From positions 1-11,619 of the forward strand of contig DASVQH010000492.1 of NCBI GenBank assembly GCA_036389195.1: 11,619 nucleotides of DNA, written 5' to 3'. The position numbers were made by a program, and so were the translations under genes. Below the pieces are notes generated by a model. That model saw only the letters and a list, made by a program, of their open reading frames with translations, searched no databases and was not told the origin of the DNA. This stretch comes from JACCYI01 sp036389195. Its GTDB lineage: Bacteria > Actinomycetota > Thermoleophilia > Solirubrobacterales > Solirubrobacteraceae. Each line of letters starts with the position of its first letter. Within the stretch, counting starts at the first letter, position 1. This document shows, in pieces, positions 7,303-11,619 of this stretch.

Positions 7303-8559
7303 ATGCGCCTCCGCCGCCCTCTCGTCGCGCTCCTCGCGGGAGCGCTCGTCGCGTGGCCCGGGACGGCCGGCGCCACGGAGCCCACCGCCGGCCTGACGGC
7401 GCCACGCGCGTTCGCGCCGCCCCCTGGCCCGACCTTCGTCCCGGCCGACCTGGCCGCCGACGGGCAGGGACGGGTGTTCGTCCTCAGCGCGGACGGGTCC
7501 CGCGTCGTCGTCTACTCGACGGCCGGGCGGCCGATCGACGACTGGCCGACCGGCCTGCCGGCGGCGAGCAACCGGCTCGAGCCGCGCGTCGCCGTTGCCC
7601 CGTCCGGCACCGTCTACGTCGCCACCCGGGAGGAAGCGGCGATCCGGGCCTTCAGCGCGGCGGGGGCGCCGCTCGGCGTCTACGCGGATCCGGCGGACCC
7701 GGACCGCGGGCTGCCAAGCGACCCCCGCGCGATCGCGGCGACGCCGCGCGGCGAGCTGCTCCTGCGCTCCTCGGGCGGCGAATACCGCCTCCAGGACGGG
7801 AGGTTCCGCCTCCTGCGCCGGGGCGCGTACGCCGACCGGTTCGCCGTCGCGCGCGACGGCACGCGCTTCGCTCTCTCCCCGACAGGTCTGCTCGGCACGA
7901 CGCCCGGCGGCGCGTGGATCTGGATCCAGTCCGTGGGCGGCGGCCGGGTCATGCCCGGGTGGATCTCCGATGGCTCCGACCTCGCCGTGTCGGCCGGAGG
8001 CGGGCTCCTCACGTTCGGCGGCGGCGTGCTCTCCGAATTCGGCCCGCGCGGACAGCTGCGCCGGTTCTGCCCGACCGGCGTCGGCCAGAGCGCGTCGGCG
8101 GGGGTGGCCGTCGCCTCCGACGGAACCGTCGTCGGGGCGGATGCCACGGGCGTGTACGGCTTCGACCGCGCGCGGCGGGGCGAAATCTGCTCGCGCCAGG
8201 CCTTTCGCCTCACGAGGGTGGCGGTCCGGCGCGCCCGTGGCACGCGCCGGTCCGTCCGGGTGAGGATCAGGGTGACGGTGACGCGGGGACGGCCCGACCC
8301 GGAGGGCTACCGGCTCACCGCCACCGTCGTCCGCGAGCGCGCGGAGGCGTGCCTGGACGGCCGACCGGCGCGCAGCGGCCGCTGCGCCGGGGTCGCCGGA
8401 TTCGACACCCCGCCGCTCGGCGTCGTGCGGGCGGGCCGCACGACGCAGGAGACCCTCAGGCTGCCGGAGGCCGGGCGCTATCGGATCATCCTGGGTGCGC
8501 GCTCGCGTTCGACGGGGGTCGCCGTCTCGAAGTTCGGCGTGCAGGTCGACGTACCGTGA
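7303..8559 (+). CDS. Secreted probable beta-propeller protein of unknown function
   Basis: A 418-residue protein with a signal peptide (MRLRRPLVALLAGALVAWPG, cleavage probably near TAGA at 21-24). Residues 45-290 contain about six degenerate NHL/SMP-30-like repeats, each with a pattern such as ADLAADGQGRVFVLSADG, VAVAPSGTVYVATREE, FAVARDGTRFALSPTG and VAVASDGTVVGADATG. This suggests a six-bladed beta-propeller. Residues about 300-418 look like a separate beta-sandwich ending in FGVQVDVP. Four cysteines (256, 296, 350, 361) could form disulfides outside the cell. No catalytic residues are recognised, so binding or a structural role is as likely as enzymatic activity. An in-frame TTG at 7279 would add eight residues, but ATG at 7303 gives a proper signal peptide. 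There is no visible ribosome binding site. It follows the hydrolase in the same direction with 61 bp between them, so the two may be co-expressed. The stop codon is only 2 bp before a probable -10 box for the leu leader. Confidence 0.75.
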   Translation: MRLRRPLVALLAGALVAWPGTAGATEPTAGLTAPRAFAPPPGPTFVPADLAADGQGRVFVLSADGSRVVVYSTAGRPIDDWPTGLPAASNRLEPRVAVAPSGTVYVATREEAAIRAFSAAGAPLGVYADPADPDRGLPSDPRAIAATPRGELLLRSSGGEYRLQDGRFRLLRRGAYADRFAVARDGTRFALSPTGLLGTTPGGAWIWIQSVGGGRVMPGWISDGSDLAVSAGGGLLTFGGGVLSEFGPRGQLRRFCPTGVGQSASAGVAVASDGTVVGADATGVYGFDRARRGEICSRQAFRLTRVAVRRARGTRRSVRVRIRVTVTRGRPDPEGYRLTATVVRERAEACLDGRPARSGRCAGVAGFDTPPLGVVRAGRTTQETLRLPEAGRYRIILGARSRSTGVAVSKFGVQVDVP

Positions 8560-8561
8560 GG

Positions 8562-8567
8562 TAGCCT
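8562..8567 (+). promoter_or_regulatory. Candidate -10 box (TAGCCT) for leu leader transcript
   Basis: TAGCCT fits the actinobacterial TAnnnT -10 pattern and ends 9 bp before the leader ATG at 8577. Transcription would start at or just before that ATG, giving a leaderless or nearly leaderless leader ORF. No good -35 hexamer is seen at 16-18 bp. The same GTAGsCTGACG string, with its ATG close behind, precedes the patatin gene on the other strand. Confidence 0.45.
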
Positions 8568-8576
8568 GACGAGCGC

Positions 8577-8630
8577 ATGTCGTCCCGGCTCTCGCTCCGA
8601 CTTCTCCTCCTCCCCCCTCGGGGGGAATAG
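8577..8630 (+). CDS. Leucine-rich leader peptide (leu attenuator leader)
   Basis: ATG at 8577 opens a 17-codon ORF ending in TAG at 8628-8630. It encodes MSSRLSLRLLLLPPRGE. Six of 17 codons are Leu (CTC, CTC, CTT, CTC, CTC, CTC), four of them consecutive at 8601-8612, immediately before a C6/G6 hairpin. It lies 71 bp upstream of leuA in the same direction. This is the classic layout of an amino-acid biosynthetic leader peptide, in which slow decoding of Leu codons senses charged tRNA-Leu. Leu-rich leaders before leuA are known from other actinobacteria such as Streptomyces. There is no good Shine-Dalgarno, and the probable -10 box 9 bp upstream suggests leaderless translation. The peptide itself is probably without function once made. 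Chance occurrence is possible but unlikely given the four-Leu run exactly upstream of leuA. Confidence 0.8.
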   Translation: MSSRLSLRLLLLPPRGE

Positions 8631-8684
8631 CGCGTGGCGGCCGCTGATGCCGCGAACCCAACTGGAGAAGCCCGAGACGATCCG

Positions 8685-8692
8685 AAAGGAAG
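8685..8692 (+). promoter_or_regulatory. Ribosome binding site of leuA
   Basis: AAAGGAAG lies 9 bp upstream of the leuA ATG at 8702, a normal Shine-Dalgarno spacing. It supports that start over the ATG at 8647, which opens an out-of-frame ORF. Confidence 0.65.
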
Positions 8693-8701
8693 CCCACCGA
8701 C

Positions 8702-10273
8702 ATGCCCGACCGCGTCACCATCTTCGACACCACCCTTCGCGACGGGGAGCAGTCGCCCGGCATCTCGCTGAACACCGGCGAGAAGCTCGAGATCGCCCAG
8801 CAGCTCGCGCGGCTCGGCGTCGACGTCATCGAGGCCGGGTTCCCGATCGCCTCGCCCGGCGACTTCGAGGCCGTTCGAGCGATCGCCCGCGAGGTGGAGG
8901 GGCCGGTGATCGCCGGGCTGGCCCGCGCCCAGGCGCCTGACATCGAGCGCGCGTTCGCGGCGCTGCGCGACGCCGCCCGCCCGCGCATCCACACGTTCAT
9001 CTCGACGTCCGACATCCACATCGAGCACCAGCTGCGCTCGACGCGCGAGGACGTCAAGGGCTCCACGCGGGCCGCCGTCGCCCACGCGCGCTCGCTCGTC
9101 GAGGACGTCGAGTTCTCGCCGATGGACGCCACCCGCGCCGACGTCGAGTTCACCGCCGAGGTGCTGCGGATCGCGCTCCAAGAGGGCGCGACGACGATCA
9201 ACATCCCCGACACCGTCGGCTACACCACGCCGCACGAGTTCGCCGACTTCCTGACCCGCCTCTACGCGCTGGTCCCGGGGCTCGACGCGGTCACGCTCTC
9301 CGTCCACTGCCATGACGACCTCGGCCTCGCCGTCGCCAACACGCTGGCCGGGGTCCAGGCCGGCGCGCGCCAGGTCGAGTGCGCGGTCAACGGCATCGGC
9401 GAGCGGGCCGGCAACGCGTCGCTGGAGGAGGTCGTGATGCTGCTGCGCACGCGGGAGGACGCGCTCGGCTTCGCCACGGGCGTCGACACGCGCGAGATCG
9501 CTCGCACGTCGCGCCTGGTCTCGCGCCTCACCGGTTATCCCGTGCAGCCCAACAAGGCGATCGTCGGGCGCAACGCGTTCGCGCACGAGTCCGGCATCCA
9601 CCAGGACGGCGTGCTGAAGGAGCGCACGACGTTCGAGATCATGGACGCGACGACGGTCGGGCTCGACGCCAACGCGCTCGTGCTGGGCAAGCACTCCGGC
9701 CGCCACGCGCTCAGGAGCGCGCTCGCCGAGCTGGGCTACGACGTCACCGGCCAGCTCCTCAACACCGCGTTCAAGCGCTTCAAGGAGATCGCGGACAAGA
9801 AGAAGCAGGTCACCGCGATGGATCTCGAGGCGCTGGTGACCGACGAGCTGCGCGACGAGGTCCGCGCCTACCACCTGGAGTGGTTCGACGTGGAGGCGTC
9901 CTCGCGCCGCCCGCCGCACGCGACGGTCGAGCTGCGTACGCCCGACGGCGAGGTCGTCCGCGGCGACTTCACGGGCGACGGCCCGGTCGACGCGATCTTC
10001 CGGGCCATCAACGCGGCGACCCACCGCGAGGCCCGTCTGCGCGAGTTCCGCATCGACTCGGTGACCGGCGGTCAGGACGCGCTCGGCGAGGCGTCGGTGG
10101 TCATCGAGCTGGCCGGCCAGTCGGCGGCCGGGCAGGGCGTGGCCACGGACATCATCGAGGCGGCCGCGCTGGCCTACGTCCGCGCGCTCTCCAACGCCGA
10201 GCGGCGCGTCCGCATGGCCGCGGACGAGCCGCCGCCGCCCGCGCCGACGCCGGAGCTCACGGTCACGCCGTAG
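8702..10273 (+). CDS. leuA: 2-isopropylmalate synthase
   Basis: LeuA condenses acetyl-CoA with 2-oxoisovalerate to give 2-isopropylmalate, the committed step of leucine synthesis in the cytoplasm. The 523 residues match the E. coli-type enzyme. The TIM-barrel domain starts with DTTLRDGEQSPG (9-20, with catalytic Arg13 and metal ligand Asp14), and has metal-binding His202 and His204 in SVHCHDD and Asn238 in NGIGERAGN. HESGIHQDG (295-303) marks the linker region. The C-terminal leucine-binding regulatory domain spans about 390-500 and includes GDGPVDAIFRAINAAT, so allosteric feedback by leucine is expected. The last 15 residues are a Pro-rich tail. The gene is preceded by a Leu-rich leader peptide and its stop lies 2 bp from the stop of the convergent patatin gene. 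Homocitrate or citramalate synthase are related alternatives, but the full LeuA-type motifs and the leu leader make LeuA by far the best call. Confidence 0.95.
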   Translation: MPDRVTIFDTTLRDGEQSPGISLNTGEKLEIAQQLARLGVDVIEAGFPIASPGDFEAVRAIAREVEGPVIAGLARAQAPDIERAFAALRDAARPRIHTFISTSDIHIEHQLRSTREDVKGSTRAAVAHARSLVEDVEFSPMDATRADVEFTAEVLRIALQEGATTINIPDTVGYTTPHEFADFLTRLYALVPGLDAVTLSVHCHDDLGLAVANTLAGVQAGARQVECAVNGIGERAGNASLEEVVMLLRTREDALGFATGVDTREIARTSRLVSRLTGYPVQPNKAIVGRNAFAHESGIHQDGVLKERTTFEIMDATTVGLDANALVLGKHSGRHALRSALAELGYDVTGQLLNTAFKRFKEIADKKKQVTAMDLEALVTDELRDEVRAYHLEWFDVEASSRRPPHATVELRTPDGEVVRGDFTGDGPVDAIFRAINAATHREARLREFRIDSVTGGQDALGEASVVIELAGQSAAGQGVATDIIEAAALAYVRALSNAERRVRMAADEPPPPAPTPELTVTP

Positions 10274-10275
10274 CC

Positions 10276-11187
10276 TCAGCCGCTGAGCCGCCGGCCCTGC
10301 GCGTAGGCCGCCGCGAGCACCCGCTCGACCGGGCCGCTGGACATCAGGTTCGGGCCCATCGCCTCGGCGCACGCCGCGTCCGGGGCGATCACGCGCACGC
10401 TGGCGCCGCGCGCCTTGAGCACGAGCGACTCGCGCGCGGCGGCCGAGCGGGAGAAGGCCCGCAGCCCGGCCAGCGGCCCCGGCGCGCGCAGCGACGCGGT
10501 CGGGTTCAGGCACAGCACCTGGGTGCCGCGGCCGGCGGGCGTGGCGTCGAGGTTGGTGAGGCTCCAGACGCCGCCGTCGACGTACTCGCGGCCGCCGATC
10601 TCCACCGGCGCGAAGATCCACGGCACCGCGCAGGAGGCCAGGACCGCGTCGGGCACGGAGGCCCGCGGGGCGCCGGGCGCGCCGAACATCACCCGCTTGC
10701 CCGAGCGACGGTCGACCACGGCGATGCGCAGGCGCCCGTCGAACCGCGAGCCCAGCTGCTGCAGCTGGCGCCCGAGGCCGGCGAGCGAGCGATCGGGGCG
10801 CGGCGCCGCCGCCAGCGCGGCGGCGCGCGCGAAGGCGCCGGCCGGCGCGGTGGAGGCGGACGCGAGCGGCGCGAGCGGGGCGGCGGCCAGCGCCCCCAGC
10901 CGCATGAGCAGCTTGGTGGAGACCTCGCCCTCGCGCTCCGTCGCGTCCTCGGCCGCGTCCGCGTAGGCCCGCTCCGCGCGGGCGCCCGCCTCCGGGCGCC
11001 GGCCGGCCGCGAGCATGGCGGCGACGATCGAGCCGGCCGACGTCCCGAGGAAGTACTCGCACTCGCGGAAGTCGAGGGCGTCGTCGGCGGCCTCGGCGCC
11101 GGCCAGCAGCCCGCGCATCCACGCCTCGCCGAGCGTCCCGCCCGCGCCGAGCACGAGCACGTCGGGGCGGCGAAGCGGCTCGGCCAT
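10276..11187 (-). CDS. Patatin-like phospholipase family protein
   Basis: A 303-residue protein with the patatin signature: a glycine-rich oxyanion loop GAGGTLG (14-20), a nucleophile elbow GTSAGS (Ser50) and the second catalytic residue in YVDGG (Asp204). These Ser-Asp dyad enzymes act as acyl hydrolases on membrane lipids. There is no signal peptide, so a cytoplasmic or inner-membrane-face role is likely. Residues about 95-130 are an Ala/Pro-rich, low-complexity insert between the two catalytic parts. ATG at 11187 is preceded not by a ribosome binding site but by TAGGCT 7 bp upstream, suggesting a leaderless transcript. The gene converges on leuA, with two bases separating the stop codons and no terminator between them. 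The substrate is unknown, and nothing in the neighbourhood points to a pathway. Bacterial relatives with similar length include RssA-like proteins. Confidence 0.88.
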   Translation of the reverse strand: MAEPLRRPDVLVLGAGGTLGEAWMRGLLAGAEAADDALDFRECEYFLGTSAGSIVAAMLAAGRRPEAGARAERAYADAAEDATEREGEVSTKLLMRLGALAAAPLAPLASASTAPAGAFARAAALAAAPRPDRSLAGLGRQLQQLGSRFDGRLRIAVVDRRSGKRVMFGAPGAPRASVPDAVLASCAVPWIFAPVEIGGREYVDGGVWSLTNLDATPAGRGTQVLCLNPTASLRAPGPLAGLRAFSRSAAARESLVLKARGASVRVIAPDAACAEAMGPNLMSSGPVERVLAAAYAQGRRLSG

Positions 11188-11194
11188 GGCCGTC

Positions 11195-11200
11195 AGCCTA
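11195..11200 (-). promoter_or_regulatory. Candidate -10 box (TAGGCT) for the patatin-like gene
   Basis: On the minus strand GTAGGCTGACGGCC runs directly into the ATG at 11187. TAGGCT matches TAnnnT and ends 7 bp before the ATG. TTGTGA stands 15 bp further upstream as a weak -35. The geometry fits leaderless transcription. Confidence 0.45.
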
Positions 11201-11224
11201 CGAGCCCGCCGCGCTTCACAAACC

Positions 11225-11350
11225 GAAGCAAGGGGTCTGACCCCTCGCTTCAGTTGGTGAAGGAATGGGTCTGACCCCTCGCTTCAGTTGATGAAGGGAG
11301 GGGTCTGACCCCTCGCTTCAGTTGTTGAAGCAAGGGGTCTGACCCCTTGC
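11225..11350. repeat. Tandem array of four 34-bp palindromic (REP-like) repeats
   Basis: Units begin at 11225, 11259, 11293 and 11327 with an exact 34-bp period; the fourth stops after 24 bp. A short degenerate piece (CGCTTCA at 11212-11218) flanks the left side. Each unit centres on GGGGTCTGACCCC (unit 2 has TGGG for GGGG), which folds with flanking GAAGC and GCTTC into a near-perfect 27-bp palindrome, followed by an AGTTGnT spacer. Differences between units partly keep the pairing: position 6/22 is A/C (mismatch) in units 1 and 2, G-C in unit 3 and A-T in unit 4. The array separates the divergent patatin-like and XRE regulator genes. It might act as a REP-type element, a protein-binding array, or a topoisomerase or transcription-boundary site. 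No transposase (RAYT) is in the window. Confidence 0.9.
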
Positions 11351-11365
11351 CGGGGGTGTACGCGA

Positions 11366-11371
11366 TAACAT
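11366..11371 (+). promoter_or_regulatory. Candidate -10 box (TAACAT) for the XRE regulator gene
   Basis: TAACAT fits TAnnnT and ends 8 bp before the ATG at 11380, with no ribosome binding site between, so a leaderless mRNA is likely. TTGCCG at 11347-11352 is a possible -35, but its 13-bp spacing is too short to be convincing. TACGCG occurs twice, 12 bp apart (11359-11364 and 11371-11376), on either side of the box. Confidence 0.4.
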
Positions 11372-11382
11372 ACGCGCGTATG
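11369..11382. promoter_or_regulatory. 14-bp perfect palindrome over the XRE gene start (possible autoregulatory operator)
   Basis: CATACGCGCGTATG is a perfect inverted repeat that overlaps the end of the -10 box and contains the ATG. XRE-type repressors often bind such sites over their own promoter. Binding here is inferred from position and symmetry only. Confidence 0.4.
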
Positions 11383-11619
11383 GCCGTCGACACCGCCGTC
11401 CCCGAGCCCGCCGTCGCGACCATCGGGCCCCGCGTCCGCGCGCTGCGCGAGGCGATGGAGCTCTCGCTGCGCGACCTGGCCGCCCGCTCGGGCGTGTCGG
11501 CGCCCATGCTCTCGCAGGTCGAGCGCGGGGACACGAGCCCGACGCTGGCCGTCGCCGCGCGGATCGCCTCCGGCCTCGAGCTCACGCTCTCCCAGCTCCT
11601 GCGCCTCGACGAGGGCGGC
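11380..11619 (+). CDS. XRE-family helix-turn-helix regulator, truncated at the window edge
   Basis: Eighty residues are visible; the gene continues past the right edge. After a 14-residue N-terminal lead, an XRE/Cro-type DNA-binding domain covers about 15-75: GPRVRALREAMELSLRDLAARSG, then the recognition region VSAPMLSQVERGDTSPTL (39-56) and SGLELTLSQLL. The pattern LSQVERGDTSPTL with a C-terminal SQLL is that of XRE-cupin regulators such as PuuR or SutR, so a cupin effector-binding domain probably follows outside the window; that is not visible here. PuuR in E. coli controls putrescine catabolism, but this gene is over 6 kb from the pot operon, so a link is only a possibility. ATG at 11380 follows a -10-like TAACAT and lies within a palindrome, suggesting leaderless, autoregulated expression. 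Confidence 0.85.
   Translation, partial: MAVDTAVPEPAVATIGPRVRALREAMELSLRDLAARSGVSAPMLSQVERGDTSPTLAVAARIASGLELTLSQLLRLDEGG

Larger units (their letters stand above)
8577..8701 (+). promoter_or_regulatory. leuA 5' leader: probable leucine-responsive attenuator
   Basis: The leader contains several pairing elements. Hairpin 1 (8611-8626) is T-C6-TC-G6-A and overlaps the last leader codons and stop. Hairpin 2 (8637-8653) pairs GCGGC with GCCGC around a 7-nt loop. Two long-range matches compete with them: the Leu-codon segment CTTCTCC (8601-8607) is exactly complementary to GGAGAAG (8664-8670), and CTCGGG in hairpin 1 (8617-8622) is complementary to CCCGAG (8671-8676). These two long-range helices cross, so they would form a pseudoknot or be mutually exclusive. 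A ribosome stalled on the Leu codons would cover the first and melt hairpin 1. No stem is followed by a T-run, so the output may be Rho-dependent termination or control of leuA translation rather than an intrinsic terminator. The pairings are seen in sequence; the switching is inferred. Confidence 0.6.

Noticed and set aside
8611..8626. C6/G6 hairpin as an intrinsic terminator
   Set aside because: The stem is strong but is followed by AATAGCG with no T-run, and it overlaps the leader ORF; it is kept as an attenuator element instead.
8647..8940. ORF of 97 codons starting before leuA
   Set aside because: It overlaps leuA in another frame, its product is a low-complexity Arg/His-rich sequence, and leuA has the proper ribosome binding site and motifs.
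6691..9213. Long minus-strand ORF (840 codons) opposite the secreted proteins
   Set aside because: It lies antisense to three features, is compositionally biased (Ser/Arg/Ala) and shows no domain; it is expected by chance at this GC content.
8486..11122. Very long minus-strand ORF (878 codons) across leuA and the patatin gene
   Set aside because: It is a GC-driven shadow of leuA; the product is Arg/Asp/Val-rich low-complexity sequence without motifs, whereas leuA has complete family signatures.
11225..11350. CRISPR-like appearance of regularly spaced repeats
   Set aside because: The repeats are directly tandem with a 34-bp period and there are no variable spacers; the short stretch between palindromes (AGTTGnT) is itself conserved, and no cas gene is present.

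Overview
The window is very GC-rich DNA with G/C-dominated third codon positions throughout, dense genes and almost no long gaps. Secreted proteins with Arg-rich C-terminal beta-domains, an E. coli-length LeuA and several probable leaderless TAnnnT promoters suggest a high-GC actinobacterium. The class Thermoleophilia (Solirubrobacter/Conexibacter-like) is my best guess; this is inferred from style, not proven.

Left part (1-5087, all minus strand): a compact operon reading right to left, potA-potD-potB-potC, followed by an FAD-dependent amine/amino-acid oxidase cut by the window edge. It encodes a complete polyamine-type ABC importer (ATPase, lipoprotein binding protein, two permeases) plus an oxidoreductase that probably begins catabolism of the imported amine. 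PotA starts at TTG behind a strong Shine-Dalgarno sequence. PotD starts inside the potA stop codon (ATGA overlap).

Middle (5277-8559, plus strand): two exported proteins. The first is an S15/CocE-type serine hydrolase with an extra Arg-rich C-terminal domain. The second is a probable beta-propeller protein of unknown function. A perfect hairpin lies between them.

Right-middle (8562-10273, plus strand): a leucine biosynthesis unit. A 17-codon, unlisted leader ORF (8577-8630) carries six Leu codons, four of them consecutive. It overlaps a C6/G6 hairpin and sits 71 bp upstream of leuA (2-isopropylmalate synthase). This is a strong candidate for ribosome-mediated attenuation, and competing pairings in the leader suggest a pseudoknot or switch. 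It is the most interesting regulatory element here.

Right end: a patatin-like lipase (minus strand) converges on leuA with a 2-bp gap. Then comes an array of four 34-bp palindromic repeats built on GGGGTCTGACCCC, followed by the start of an XRE-family regulator whose start codon sits in a perfect 14-bp palindrome. The leu leader, the patatin gene and the XRE gene each have a TAnnnT box 7-9 bp before the ATG and no clear ribosome binding site, so leaderless transcripts are likely. I saw no tRNA, rRNA, transposase or true CRISPR array, and no gene-free stretch above 300 bp.
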